A stretch of 64,000 nt of DNA from Clostridia bacterium (GCA_900764105.1 CAAFMS010000011.1:14972-78971), one strand, 5' to 3'. Shown: positions 8,287 to 18,733, counted from the stretch's first letter. Notes: generated by a model from the sequence alone, not told the origin. Numbers and translations are program-made.

Positions 8287-11200
8287 ATGACACGCAATTT
8301 ACCGTTAGTCAAATTCGGAAACGTCGAGAGAAGAACTTTCTCCAAGATAAAAGAAGTGCAGCCGATGCCTTATCTTATCGAGATTCAGAGAGATTCTTAC
8401 AGAAGTTTCATCGAAGAGGGTATAAGCGAAGTATTCGAGGACTTTTCCCCGATTACCGATTATTCCGACCGTTTCGAACTTTACTTCCTCGACCATTCTC
8501 TTTCCGATAAACCCAAATACGACGAAAAGGAATGCCGCGACAGAGACGCAACCTACGCCGTACCGCTCAAAGTAAAGGTAAGGCTTGTAAACAAGGTTAC
8601 GGGCGAAGTTCTCGATCAGGACGTGTTCATGGGCGAACTTCCCAAGATGACGGCGAACGGTTCGTTCATCATCAACGGCGCGGAAAGGGTAATCGTATCC
8701 CAACTCGTTCGTTCACCGGGCGTATACAACGGTTTTGAGTTTTCCAAGACGGGCAGAAAAATGTTCGGAACTACCATTATCCCGAACAGGGGCGCGTGGA
8801 TAGAGTTCGAGCAGGACGCGGACAACACTCTTTGGGTAAAAGTAGACAGAACGCGTAAACTCACCGCCACCGTGCTTCTCCGCGCTCTCGGTTTCGGAAC
8901 GGACGAGAGCATAAAGGCGATCTTCGAGGACGATCCGATGATTGCCGCCACTATGGATAAGGACGTCGCGAAGTCGGAAGGGGAAGGTCTTTTCGAGTTA
9001 TACAGAAGGCTTCGCCCCGGCGAAGTACCCACCGAAGAAGCGGTAAGACAGCATCTTAAAAATCTTTTCTTCGACCCGAGAAGATACGACTGCGCGAGAG
9101 TCGGCAGATATAAATTCAACAAGAGACTTAACATGGGCGTAAGGCTTCCCGGTCTTACCGCTTACGAAGATATAGTAAACGAGGACGGCGAACTTCTCGT
9201 AAAGAAAGGGGACGTAATCACGCCTAAGCAGGCGAAACTCGTTCAGAACAGCGGCATAAACGTAGTTTACGTTTTGACCGACGACGGCAGAAAGCACAAG
9301 ATTATCGCGAACAACGCAGTAGATTTCGAGGCTGTCGCAGGCGTATCGCCGAGACCTTTCGGACTTATCGAAAATATTTACTATCCGAACTTCGTATTCG
9401 CCAAAGAACTTGCGGATGCGGTTAAAGACGATACCGTCGAGAACGTTGCCGAAAGGTATATCGACAGGATCAATCCTCTTTTCTACGTCGAGGAGAGCAA
9501 GACCGCCGAAGACGAAATGAAGCCCGAAGAGAAGAAGAACGCGGAGAAGAGAAGAGAACTCCGCAGAAGATTCGTATTCGCGTGCAGAGCGTTCTTCGAT
9601 ATTCTGGAAAACGGCGTTCCCGAAAAACTCACGAGCGAGCAGAAGAAGAATATCAAGCCGCTTATCGACAAACTCAACCACAAGCATATAACGACCGACG
9701 ATATTATCGCGGCTATTTCGTTGAACCTCGACTTAAACTACGGCATCGGATCTGTTGACAATATCGACCACCTCGGCAACCGTAGGGTAAGGTCGGTAGG
9801 CGAACTTTTACAGAACCAGTTCAGAATAGGTATCAACAGACTCGAAAGAGTAATAAAAGAAAGAATGTCCACGCAGGATCCGAAAGACATTACGCCGAGC
9901 GGACTCGTAAACGTAAGACCCGTTTCGAGCGCGATTAAGGAATTCTTCGGTTCTTCGCAGCTTTCTCAATTTATGGATCAGACCAACCCGATCGCAGAAC
10001 TGACGCACAAGAGAAAACTCTCGGCGTTGGGACCGGGCGGACTTAACAGAGAGAGAGCGACGTTCGAAGTTCGTGACGTACACTATACGCACTACGGCAG
10101 AATGTGTCCGATAGAGACCCCCGAAGGACAGAACATAGGTCTTATCACGTCTTTGTCGGCTTACGCGAAAGTAAACGAGTACGGCTTTATCGAGTCGGCT
10201 TACAGAAAAATAGACAAGGCTACGGGCAAGGCTACCGACCACGTCGATTACCTTACCGCGGACGAAGAGGACGCTTTCGTAGTCGCGCAGGCTAACGAGC
10301 CGCTCGACGAAGAAGGACGCTTTATAAACGAGCGTGTGGCGTGCAGAAGAAGGGACGAAATAACCGAACTTCCGAGAGAAGAAATCGACTATATGGACGT
10401 TTCGCCCAAGCAACTCGTCTCGGTCGCTACCGCGCTTATTCCCTTCCTTGAAAACTGCGATACCAACCGCGCGCTCATGGGCTCCAACATGCAGCGTCAG
10501 GCAGTTCCCCTTTTAAAACCCGAAACTCCTATCGTAGGAACGGGTATCGAGGCTAAGATCGCTTACGACTCGGGCGTTATGATTATCGCCGAAAAAGCGG
10601 GCGTAGTCAAAGCCGTTTCGGGCAGCGAAATAGTCGTAAACGAAAACGACGGAACCACGGGCGGCTTCGACAGAGTATACACGCTTAAAAAATTCCAGCG
10701 TTCCAACCAAGGAACCTGTCTGAATCAGAAGCCGATAGTTAAAGTGGGAGACATAGTCGAAAAGGGCGCTATCCTTGCGGACGGACCCGCGACGTGCGAC
10801 GGCGAACTCGCGCTCGGCAGAAACATTCTCATCGGCTTTATGACGTGGGAAGGTTATAACTACGAGGACGCTATTCTCCTTTCGGAGAAACTCGTTCAAA
10901 ACGATATATTCACTTCTATTCACATAGAAGAACACGAGATAGAGTGCAGAGAGACCAAACTCGGCAACGAAGAAATCACGAGAGATATCCCGAATATCGG
11001 CGACGATGCGTTAAAAGACCTCGACGAAGAGGGTATTATCCGTATCGGAGCGGAAGTTACGAGCGGCGATATTCTCGTAGGTAAAGTATCGCCCAAGGGC
11101 GAGACCGAACTCACTCCCGAAGAGAGACTTCTGAGGGCTATTTTCGGCGAGAAAGCGAGAGAAGTAAAAGATACTTCGCTCAGAGTTCCGCACGGCGAAG

Positions 11201-12279
11201 GCGGTATAGTAGTAGACGTCAAGAAGTTCACGAAAGCCAACAAGGATGAACTTTCCCCCGGCGTTACCGAACTTATAAGGGTATATATCGCTCAGAAGAG
11301 AAAGATTTCCGTCGGCGACAAGATGGCGGGACGTTACGGAAACAAGGGCGTTATTTCGAGAATACTCCCCGAAGCGGATATGCCTTTCCTCGCGGACGGC
11401 ACGCCCCTTCAGATAGTTCTTAACCCCCTCGGCGTTCCTTCCCGAATGAACATCGGACAGGTACTCGAAGTACACCTTTCGCTCGTATGTAAACAACTCG
11501 GCTGGAAGATCGCGACGCCCGTATTCGACGGCGCGTCCGAGAAAGAAATCAAGGATCTTCTCGAAGAAAACCACTTTGTCAATCCTTACGGCGAAGTTGA
11601 CGGAAAGATACAACTTTACGACGGCAGAACGGGCGAACCGTTCGAACACAGAGTAACCGTCGGTTACATGTACATGATAAAACTTCACCACCTCGTAGAC
11701 GATAAGATTCACGCGCGTTCGGTCGGACCTTACTCGGTCGTAACTCAGCAACCGCTCGGCGGTAAAGCGCAGTTCGGCGGACAGAGATTCGGAGAAATGG
11801 AAGTCTGGGCTTTGGAAGCCTACGGCGCGTCGCATATTCTTCAGGAAATTCTCACCGTAAAATCGGACGACGTAGTGGGCAGGGTCAAGACTTACGAATC
11901 GATCGTAAAGGGCAGCGATATTTCCGAACCGGGTATTCCCGAGTCGTTTAAAGTTATGCTCAAAGAACTTCAGAGTCTTGCGCTCGATATGAAAGTTCTT
12001 ACCGAAAATCACGAAGAAATCAATCTTAAAGACCTCACCGAGGATGCAGACGACGTCAACGTCAACGTCAGAGAGAAAGAGAACGTCGATTACGTCGATA
12101 TCGGTCTCAACAAGAAAGAAGAGGCTCGCGAAGAGGACGACGAGGTCGGTTCTATATTCGACGATTATCAGGACGACGATTCGTTCGCGGAGGACGACGG
12201 CTTCAAGTCGAGCGACTTGTTCGACGACTTCGACGATCTGGACGACATCGACGCAGACACGGACGAAGACGACAATTAA
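8287..12279 (+). CDS. RNA polymerase subunit beta
   Basis: The 1330-aa beta subunit is complete. It carries the rifampicin-pocket stretch FGSSQLSQFMDQTNPIAELT then HKRKLSALGPGG, without obvious resistance substitutions, the conserved GYNYEDAILLSE, and the C-terminal clamp sequence FGGQRFGEMEVWALEAYGA. The last 60 residues form a very acidic tail rich in Asp and Glu. The start is the ATG at 8287, eight bases after GGAG; an in-frame GTG at 8278 overlaps that site. rpoC follows after 19 bases. rplJ-rplL, usually just upstream, are absent; the neighbour is divergent rqcP. Confidence 0.98.
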   Translation: MTRNLPLVKFGNVERRTFSKIKEVQPMPYLIEIQRDSYRSFIEEGISEVFEDFSPITDYSDRFELYFLDHSLSDKPKYDEKECRDRDATYAVPLKVKVRLVNKVTGEVLDQDVFMGELPKMTANGSFIINGAERVIVSQLVRSPGVYNGFEFSKTGRKMFGTTIIPNRGAWIEFEQDADNTLWVKVDRTRKLTATVLLRALGFGTDESIKAIFEDDPMIAATMDKDVAKSEGEGLFELYRRLRPGEVPTEEAVRQHLKNLFFDPRRYDCARVGRYKFNKRLNMGVRLPGLTAYEDIVNEDGELLVKKGDVITPKQAKLVQNSGINVVYVLTDDGRKHKIIANNAVDFEAVAGVSPRPFGLIENIYYPNFVFAKELADAVKDDTVENVAERYIDRINPLFYVEESKTAEDEMKPEEKKNAEKRRELRRRFVFACRAFFDILENGVPEKLTSEQKKNIKPLIDKLNHKHITTDDIIAAISLNLDLNYGIGSVDNIDHLGNRRVRSVGELLQNQFRIGINRLERVIKERMSTQDPKDITPSGLVNVRPVSSAIKEFFGSSQLSQFMDQTNPIAELTHKRKLSALGPGGLNRERATFEVRDVHYTHYGRMCPIETPEGQNIGLITSLSAYAKVNEYGFIESAYRKIDKATGKATDHVDYLTADEEDAFVVAQANEPLDEEGRFINERVACRRRDEITELPREEIDYMDVSPKQLVSVATALIPFLENCDTNRALMGSNMQRQAVPLLKPETPIVGTGIEAKIAYDSGVMIIAEKAGVVKAVSGSEIVVNENDGTTGGFDRVYTLKKFQRSNQGTCLNQKPIVKVGDIVEKGAILADGPATCDGELALGRNILIGFMTWEGYNYEDAILLSEKLVQNDIFTSIHIEEHEIECRETKLGNEEITRDIPNIGDDALKDLDEEGIIRIGAEVTSGDILVGKVSPKGETELTPEERLLRAIFGEKAREVKDTSLRVPHGEGGIVVDVKKFTKANKDELSPGVTELIRVYIAQKRKISVGDKMAGRYGNKGVISRILPEADMPFLADGTPLQIVLNPLGVPSRMNIGQVLEVHLSLVCKQLGWKIATPVFDGASEKEIKDLLEENHFVNPYGEVDGKIQLYDGRTGEPFEHRVTVGYMYMIKLHHLVDDKIHARSVGPYSVVTQQPLGGKAQFGGQRFGEMEVWALEAYGASHILQEILTVKSDDVVGRVKTYESIVKGSDISEPGIPESFKVMLKELQSLALDMKVLTENHEEINLKDLTEDADDVNVNVREKENVDYVDIGLNKKEEAREEDDEVGSIFDDYQDDDSFAEDDGFKSSDLFDDFDDLDDIDADTDEDDN

Positions 12280-12298
12280 ACGGGAGGCGTAGGAAAAT

Positions 12299-15200
12299 AT
12301 GTTTGAACTCAACAATTTCAATTCTTTGCAGATAGGCGTTGCATCTCCCGAGAAGATCAGAGAGTGGTCGTACGGCGAAGTAACCCGTCCCGAGACGATA
12401 AATTACAGAACGCAGAAACCCGAAAGAGACGGTCTTTACTGCGAGAGAATTTTCGGACCTACCAAGGACTGGGAATGTCACTGCGGCAAATACAAAAGAA
12501 TAAGATATAAAGGCATCATCTGCGAAAAGTGCGGCGTTGAAGTCACGAGAGCGAAGGTGAGAAGAGAGCGTATGGGTCATATCGAACTCGCCGCTCCCGT
12601 CTCGCATATCTGGTACTTCAAAGGCGTTCCTTCGAGAATAGGTCTTATGGTGGATATTCCGCCAAAGCAACTCGAACAGGTTATATATTTCGCCTGCTAC
12701 GTAGTCCTCGACCCCGGTACTACCGACCTTCAATATAAACAGGTTATAAACGACAGGGAATACAGAGAGGCTTGCGATAAATTCGGCGAAAAGAGTTTTA
12801 AAGTCGGCATGGGCGCGGAGTCCATCAAGGAACTTTTAATGGCCATCGACCTCGACAAAGAGAGCGAGGAACTCAAAAAGACTATCACGGAAAATCCCGA
12901 AAGTCAGAAGAGCGCGAAGGCTATCAAGAGGCTCGACATCGTGGAAGCGTTCAGAAAGAGCGGCAGTCGCCCCGAATGGATGATTCTCGACGTCGTACCC
13001 GTAATTCCGCCCGAACTTCGTCCTATGATTCAGCTCGACGGCGGAAGATTCGCGACGAGCGATTTAAACGACTTATACAGACGAGTCATCAACAGAAACA
13101 ACCGTCTTAAAAAACTTATGGAATTCGGCGCGCCCGAAATTATCATAAGAAACGAAAAGAGAATGTTACAGGACGCGGTTGACGCCCTTATCGACAACGG
13201 CAGAAGAGGGAAAGCGGTATCGGGAGTAGGCAACAGAGACCTTAAATCCCTTTCGGCGATTCTCCGCGGTAAGCAGGGTCGTTTCCGTCAGAACCTCCTC
13301 GGTAAGCGTGTAGACTATTCCGGTCGTTCGGTTATCGTCGTAGGTCCCGAACTCAAACTCTATCAGTGCGGACTTCCCAAAGAAATGGCGATCGAACTCT
13401 TCAAACCGTTCGTTATGAAGAAACTCGTCGAACTCAATATATGTCATAATATAAAGAGCGCGAAGAGAACGGTTGAAAGAATGAAACCGTGCGTATGGGA
13501 TATACTCGAGGGCGTTATCAAAGACCACCCCGTTCTTTTAAACCGCGCGCCGACTCTTCACAGATTATCCATTCAGGCGTTCGAGCCTGTCCTTATAGAG
13601 GGAAGAGCAATCAAACTTCACCCGCTCGTCTGCGGCGCGTTCAACGCCGACTTCGACGGAGACCAGATGGCTGTTCACGTTCCTCTTTCGATAGAGGCTC
13701 AGGCGGAAGCGAGATTTTTGATGCTCGCCTCCAACAACATTCTGAAACTTTCCGACGGTAAACCCGTTATGTCTCCTTCTCAGGATATGGTTTTAGGCTG
13801 CTATTACCTTACCATTACGAGAAAGGAAGAAGGAAAATATTACGACGAGAGAGAAACCGAGTACGTCCTTAAAGACGACGGCTTCTTCTACGACGAAAAG
13901 AACATTAAATTCATTCCGTCCGATATAGTAAAAGAAGAGAGATGCGTAGTCGTAAAAGCCGATAAAGACGGAGTTTACGGCAAATGCGAAAGAGCGATTA
14001 AAGAAATCGTCGTATCGTGTAAACTCACGAAGGAAGGAGACTCGGAAGAAAACGCGGTTGCGGTAAATTTCTATGAACCCGACGTTTATTCTTCGCCCGA
14101 CGAAGCCCTTATGGCGTATCAGACCAAGCAACTTTGGTGTCAGGACGAAATTTACGTCAGAAAAGAGGTTATTCTTCCCGACGGAAAGAAATATTCGGGC
14201 ATAATCAAGACTACCGCAGGCAGAATTATCTTCAACGCGGGTATTCCGCAGGATATTACGGGCGCGAAGTTTACCGAAAGAAATCCCGAAGATCCCGACA
14301 GTTATCTGCAATACGTAATCAACTTCCTCGTAGGTAAGAGCCAACTCAAAAAGATAGTTGACGCTTGCTTCAAATCGAGAGGTTCGGTTTGCGCGGCAGA
14401 CACGCTCGACTATATCAAATCGCTCGGTTACAGATACTCGACTATCGCCGCTATTACTACTTCGGTTTTCGATATGCAGGTTCCGGACGACAAGAACGAA
14501 ATTATCAAAAACGCGAGCGAACAGGTTATCGCTATCGAAAAGAAGTTCAACAGAGGTATTCTGACCGATGACGAACGTTATAAAGCGGTAGTAGATATAT
14601 GGACGAAAGCGACGGCGGACGTATCACAGGTTCTCCAACTTACCCTTCGTAAATTCAACCCGATATGGATGATGGCAGACTCGGGCGCGCGTGGTTCTAT
14701 CGACCAGATAAAGCAACTTGCGGGAATGCGTGGTCTTATGACCAACCCGAACGGCAAAATTATAGAGATACCCGTTAAATCGTGCTTCCGTGAAGGTCTT
14801 ACCGTTCTCGAATACTTCATTTCTTCGCACGGCGGTCGTAAAGGTCTTGCCGATACGGCGTTAAAGACGGCTGACTCGGGATATCTTACGAGACGTCTCG
14901 TAGACGTATCGCACAACGTAATCATCAGAGAAGACGATTGCGGCGACGTCAAGGGCATGGAAATCGAGGCTATCAAGGGAATAAAAGGCGAGATTATCGA
15001 AAGTCTGGAAGACAGAATCAACGGCAGATTTACTCCCGTTGACATTCTCGACCCCAAGACGGGCGACGTACTTGTCAAAGCCAACGAAATGATTACCGAG
15101 GACGACGCAAAGAAGATTTGCGCCGCGGGAATAGAAAAAGTTACGATAAGAAGCGTATTTACCTGTAAGTCTAAGTACGGCGTATGCGCTAAATGTTACG

Positions 15201-16114
15201 GAAAGAACATGAGTAACTCGCTTCCCGTACAGATCGGCGAGGCGGTCGGTATTATCGCCGCTCAGTCCATCGGCGAACCCGGTACGCAGCTTACGATGAG
15301 AACGTTCCACACGGGCGGTATAGCGTCTACGGGCGATATTACTCAAGGTTTGCCGAGAGTAGAGGAACTTTTCGAGGCGAGAAAACCGAAGGGCGAAGCG
15401 ATTGTCTGCGAACACAGCGGTACGGTCAGCATCGTTGAAAAAGACGGTATTCGTCACGTTATGGTCAAGTCCCCCGAGGACGGCTCGGTTAAAGATTACG
15501 GCATACCGTTCAGCGCGGATCTGAGAGTTAAGTCGGGCGACGTCGTAGAACCCGGTTCGGTTCTTACCGGCGGTTCGGTCAACCCTCAGACTATTTTGAA
15601 GACTAAGGGCTTCAAATCGGTACAGGACTATATTTTGAGAGAAGTACAGTCGGTATACCGCAGCCAAGGCGTTGACATTAACGACAAGCACGTTGAAATT
15701 ATTGTAAATCAGATGCTTAGAAAGGTCAGAATACTTTCGAGCGGAGACACGGGCTTCCTTCCGGGCGAATGCGTGGATATGCTTGTTTTAGACGAAGAGA
15801 ACAGCAAGGTACTCGAAAACGGCGGAGTTCCCGCTATCGCGAAGAGAATACTTCTCGGAATTACGAAAGCGGCTCTTGCAACCGAATCGTTCCTTTCGGC
15901 GGCTTCCTTCCAGGAGACTTCCAAAGTTCTTACGGACGCGGCTATTCACAACAAGATCGACCCGCTTATGGGACTTAAAGAGAACGTTATTATCGGTAAA
16001 CTTATCCCCGCAGGTACGGGCGTAAAAGACTACAAGAATCTTTCTCCGCAGTACAACTCGATAAGAGGAACGATTGACGCCGCGGGCGATGAAAGCGACG
16101 AGGAAGTGGGCTGA
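12299..16114 (+). CDS. RNA polymerase subunit beta prime
   Basis: This 1271-aa subunit contains the N-terminal zinc site (CHCGKYKRIRYKGIICEKCG, residues about 60-80), the catalytic magnesium loop NADFDGDQM at about residue 449, the second zinc site (CKSKYGVCAKC) and the trigger-loop region MRTFHTGGIA. It is co-transcribed with rpoB. The stop codon TGA at 16112-16114 runs into a partial copy of the dispersed 14-bp motif. A terminator follows at 16195-16226. Confidence 0.98.
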   Translation: MFELNNFNSLQIGVASPEKIREWSYGEVTRPETINYRTQKPERDGLYCERIFGPTKDWECHCGKYKRIRYKGIICEKCGVEVTRAKVRRERMGHIELAAPVSHIWYFKGVPSRIGLMVDIPPKQLEQVIYFACYVVLDPGTTDLQYKQVINDREYREACDKFGEKSFKVGMGAESIKELLMAIDLDKESEELKKTITENPESQKSAKAIKRLDIVEAFRKSGSRPEWMILDVVPVIPPELRPMIQLDGGRFATSDLNDLYRRVINRNNRLKKLMEFGAPEIIIRNEKRMLQDAVDALIDNGRRGKAVSGVGNRDLKSLSAILRGKQGRFRQNLLGKRVDYSGRSVIVVGPELKLYQCGLPKEMAIELFKPFVMKKLVELNICHNIKSAKRTVERMKPCVWDILEGVIKDHPVLLNRAPTLHRLSIQAFEPVLIEGRAIKLHPLVCGAFNADFDGDQMAVHVPLSIEAQAEARFLMLASNNILKLSDGKPVMSPSQDMVLGCYYLTITRKEEGKYYDERETEYVLKDDGFFYDEKNIKFIPSDIVKEERCVVVKADKDGVYGKCERAIKEIVVSCKLTKEGDSEENAVAVNFYEPDVYSSPDEALMAYQTKQLWCQDEIYVRKEVILPDGKKYSGIIKTTAGRIIFNAGIPQDITGAKFTERNPEDPDSYLQYVINFLVGKSQLKKIVDACFKSRGSVCAADTLDYIKSLGYRYSTIAAITTSVFDMQVPDDKNEIIKNASEQVIAIEKKFNRGILTDDERYKAVVDIWTKATADVSQVLQLTLRKFNPIWMMADSGARGSIDQIKQLAGMRGLMTNPNGKIIEIPVKSCFREGLTVLEYFISSHGGRKGLADTALKTADSGYLTRRLVDVSHNVIIREDDCGDVKGMEIEAIKGIKGEIIESLEDRINGRFTPVDILDPKTGDVLVKANEMITEDDAKKICAAGIEKVTIRSVFTCKSKYGVCAKCYGKNMSNSLPVQIGEAVGIIAAQSIGEPGTQLTMRTFHTGGIASTGDITQGLPRVEELFEARKPKGEAIVCEHSGTVSIVEKDGIRHVMVKSPEDGSVKDYGIPFSADLRVKSGDVVEPGSVLTGGSVNPQTILKTKGFKSVQDYILREVQSVYRSQGVDINDKHVEIIVNQMLRKVRILSSGDTGFLPGECVDMLVLDEENSKVLENGGVPAIAKRILLGITKAALATESFLSAASFQETSKVLTDAAIHNKIDPLMGLKENVIIGKLIPAGTGVKDYKNLSPQYNSIRGTIDAAGDESDEEVG

Positions 16115-16194
16115 TAAGTCGATTAACGGTGATTTTTATTAGTCAACGGATAATGTAAGAGTATTAGCCGATAATTGCAAACAATAAAAAAACG

Positions 16195-16226
16195 AGAGCC
16201 GAAGGCGTATGCCTTCGGCTCTTTTA
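16195..16226 (+). terminator. Terminator of rpoB-rpoC
   Basis: A perfect 12-bp stem (16195-16206 with 16211-16222), GTAT loop, followed by T residues, 80 bases after rpoC. Confidence 0.85.
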
Positions 16227-16267
16227 CTGTTTAATCTAACGTATCCTTGCTTTCCCCTTTGGGGAAA

Positions 16268-16305
16268 GTGACTTGACGGAATGAAATGGAAGTCAAGACG
16301 ATAGA
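16268..16305. repeat. 38-bp dispersed repeat, copy 1
   Basis: It matches the reverse complement of 63929-63966 with one or two mismatches. It contains its own short inverted repeat, CTTGAC and GTCAAG spaced by 13 bases. The 16.12-16.56 kb gap otherwise holds only the rpoC terminator, C/G-rich palindromes (about 16250-16268 and 16391-16415) and the 14-bp motif. No gene is credible there. Confidence 0.65.
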
Positions 16306-16515
16306 GGTTGGTAACGACAAAAATTTAAACACCCGCAATTATTTTAAGAATAAGACCTCTCTTGTCTTTTACTCGCTTCGCTCGCAAAATCCACTCTCCC
16401 CAGAGGGGAAAGCAAGATTATTTTCATCGGGAGAGCATACCCCGAAGGTGGAAGCGAATTGTATTTCATTCGTTATATATTTTAACAAAATGGTAAACCG
16501 TGAAAAAAGTTAGTC

Positions 16516-16529
16516 TATAAGTCGATTAT
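16516..16529 (+). repeat. Dispersed motif TATAAGTCGATTAT
   Basis: Exact copy downstream of the radical SAM gene, 33 bases from its stop codon. A 12-base partial copy also begins at 16114. Confidence 0.7.
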
Positions 16530-16561
16530 CGAGCGAAATTTATCGCCATTAGATTAATTTT

Positions 16562-17428
16562 TTAAAAATCCCACTGCGGAATAAAACTCTCGCTCGCCGA
16601 ACCGAGTTCCTGAGCGTAGTATTCCGTTATTCCGAGAGATAACAATTTTTCGTAAACTCTGTCGTATTCGCCCTTTGTGATATGCCTTTGGAGTTCGGGG
16701 TACTTGTCTGTGTTTCCGAACGGCGTGTATTGCGCCATTAAGGAAATATACGCTCCGTTTTCCTTGTTGTCCGCAAACCATTCGAGTAGTTTTTTGCTGT
16801 CGGGTACGCCGAGGGGCATTATCATGTGCCTTACTATAACCCCCGACTTCATCATTCCGTCCTCTCCGAACGTCGTCTTTTTGGACTGCATCATAAATTT
16901 AATCGCCTTGGACGCCGTCTCGAAATAGTCGCGCCTACCGGTGTACCTCTCGGATAAATCGGGCGAGTAAAATTTCAGATCGGGCAGGTAAATGTCCGCG
17001 TATAAGTCGATTATCCGCAACGTTTCGAGAGTTTCATAAGAATGGGTATTGTAAACCACAGGTATTTTCGGACGGTAAATTTCAAACGCCTCCGCTAATT
17101 TTCTCACGAAATGCGTAGGTGTTACGAGGTTTATATTGCTTGCTCCCATATCTTCGAGTTGTCTGAAAATATCGGCAAGTTCTCTCGGCGAGACTTCCTT
17201 GCCGCGTTCGGAACGAGACAGCGTGTAGTTCTGGCAAAATACGCAGCGAAGCGAACAGCCCGTAAAAAATATCGTTCCCGACCCGTTTTTACCGCTTATC
17301 GGCGGTTCCTCGTATTTGTGCAGATAGTATTTCGCTATCCGCATTTCGTTTTTTTCTCCGCAAGCCCCGATTTGAATATCTCTGTCTACGAGGCAATTTT
17401 TCGGACAAAGTCCGCAGTTGGTTTTCAT
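16562..17428 (-). CDS. Radical SAM protein related to pyruvate-formate-lyase activase (PflX-like)
   Basis: The 288-aa protein has the radical SAM cluster motif CSLRCVFC (Cys58, Cys62, Cys65) and an additional N-terminal cysteine group (Cys5, Cys8, Cys12, Cys23) as in the COG1313 PflX-like family. The partner and substrate of this family are not established. The gene is divergent from metK, whose product makes the S-adenosylmethionine that such enzymes cleave, and the two promoters overlap. The predicted transcript begins at or next to the ATG. An exact copy of the dispersed 14-bp motif lies inside the gene at 17001-17014. Confidence 0.85.
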   Translation of the reverse strand: MKTNCGLCPKNCLVDRDIQIGACGEKNEMRIAKYYLHKYEEPPISGKNGSGTIFFTGCSLRCVFCQNYTLSRSERGKEVSPRELADIFRQLEDMGASNINLVTPTHFVRKLAEAFEIYRPKIPVVYNTHSYETLETLRIIDLYADIYLPDLKFYSPDLSERYTGRRDYFETASKAIKFMMQSKKTTFGEDGMMKSGVIVRHMIMPLGVPDSKKLLEWFADNKENGAYISLMAQYTPFGNTDKYPELQRHITKGEYDRVYEKLLSLGITEYYAQELGSASESFIPQWDF

Positions 17429-17435
17429 ATTTCAG

Positions 17436-17486
17436 ATTATATCATTACGCAAAGAATTTGACAAGCGAATAGTTTTGATATATAAT
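17436..17486. promoter_or_regulatory. Back-to-back promoters of metK and the radical SAM gene sharing a -35
   Basis: Plus strand: TTGACA at 17458-17463, 17 bases, TATAAT at 17481-17486. Minus strand: TTGTCA at 17459-17464, 17 bases, TATAAT at 17436-17441. The two -35 hexamers overlap by five bases, so only one RNA polymerase should be able to bind at a time. The minus-strand -10 is seven bases from the ATG at 17428. No SAM riboswitch fits in the 107-bp gap. Confidence 0.8.
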
Positions 17487-17535
17487 AATATCGACCACAT
17501 ACAATGACCACAAATACATTGAAGAGGTTTTTAGT

Positions 17536-18708
17536 ATGAACAAATTTTTCACAAGCGAAAGCGTGACAGAAGGGCATCCCGATAAAATCTGCGACCAGAT
17601 TTCGGATGCCGTTTTAGACGCTATTTTAGCAAACGACCCTATGGCGAGAGTTGCGTGCGAGACGTCGGCAACGACCGGTCTCGTTCTTGTTATGGGTGAA
17701 ATTTCTACCGAGTGCTACGTTGATATTCAGCATATCGTAAGAGAGACCATTCGCGAAATCGGTTACGACAGGGCAAAGTACGGCTTCGATTGCGACACCT
17801 GCGCGGTACTTACGAGTATTCACGAACAGAGCGCGGACATTGCTCTCGGCGTCGACGATTCCGTGGAACACAGAGAAACGGGCGTCGAAGCGGACAAATT
17901 CGGCGCGGGCGATCAGGGTATGATGTTCGGCTACGCCACGAACGAGACGGAAGAGTATATGCCTATGGCGATTACTCTCGCGCATAAATTAACCCGTAAA
18001 CTCACCGAGGTCAGAAAGAGCGGTTTGCTTCCGTATCTTCGACCCGACGGGAAAAGTCAGGTTACCGTCGAATACGAGGACGGCAAGGTCAAGAGAATAG
18101 ATACCATAGTCGTTTCCACTCAGCACAGCGAGCAGGTTTCGACCGAAAAGTTGAGAAGCGACGTTAAAAAGTACGTCATCGAGGCGAGTTTGCCTGCAAG
18201 TCTTATTGACGAAAAGACGAAATATTATATCAATCCGACGGGCAGATTTGAAATCGGCGGACCGCACGGGGACAGCGGACTTACGGGCAGAAAAATTATA
18301 GTTGACACCTACGGCGGAAGTTGTCCGCACGGCGGCGGCGCATTCTCGGGCAAAGACCCGACGAAAGTTGACAGAAGCGCGGCGTATATGGCAAGATATA
18401 TCTGCAAAAATATCGTTGCCGCTGGACTTGCCGACGAATGTACTCTGGAAGTCGCTTACGCAATCGGCGTTGCGAGACCCGTTTCGCTTTTCGTGAACAC
18501 CAAAGGCACGGGAAAACTTCCCGACGACAAAATAGCGGATATTATTGCGAAAGAATTCGATATGAGACCCGCTTCGATAATCAAGACGCTCGACCTTCGA
18601 AGACCGATTTACAAGGCAACGGCGGCTTACGGACATTTCGGCAGACCCGAGTTTCCGTGGGAGAGGCTCGACAGGGTAGCCGACCTTAAGAAATATCTCA
18701 ATAAATAA
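17536..18708 (+). CDS. S-adenosylmethionine synthetase
   Basis: The 390-aa enzyme makes S-adenosylmethionine from ATP and methionine. It shows the methionine/ATP-binding start EGHPDKICDQISDAVLDA, the GAGDQGMMFGYATNE loop and the P-loop-like GGPHGDSGLTGRKI. The length is normal. GAAGAGG before the ATG serves as ribosome binding site. It is monocistronic, with a terminator at 18734-18769. Confidence 0.98.
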   Translation: MNKFFTSESVTEGHPDKICDQISDAVLDAILANDPMARVACETSATTGLVLVMGEISTECYVDIQHIVRETIREIGYDRAKYGFDCDTCAVLTSIHEQSADIALGVDDSVEHRETGVEADKFGAGDQGMMFGYATNETEEYMPMAITLAHKLTRKLTEVRKSGLLPYLRPDGKSQVTVEYEDGKVKRIDTIVVSTQHSEQVSTEKLRSDVKKYVIEASLPASLIDEKTKYYINPTGRFEIGGPHGDSGLTGRKIIVDTYGGSCPHGGGAFSGKDPTKVDRSAAYMARYICKNIVAAGLADECTLEVAYAIGVARPVSLFVNTKGTGKLPDDKIADIIAKEFDMRPASIIKTLDLRRPIYKATAAYGHFGRPEFPWERLDRVADLKKYLNK

Positions 18709-18733
18709 AGAGAATCGATAAAAACGAAACCGA

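Noticed and set aside
11011..12321. 436-residue antisense frame in rpoB
   Set aside because: It is an antisense shadow of a highly conserved gene. Its Val/Phe/Arg-rich composition comes from the codon bias of rpoB.
17429..17535. Possible SAM riboswitch before metK
   Set aside because: The gap is only 107 bp and is filled by two overlapping promoters. No S-box-like helices or terminator are present.
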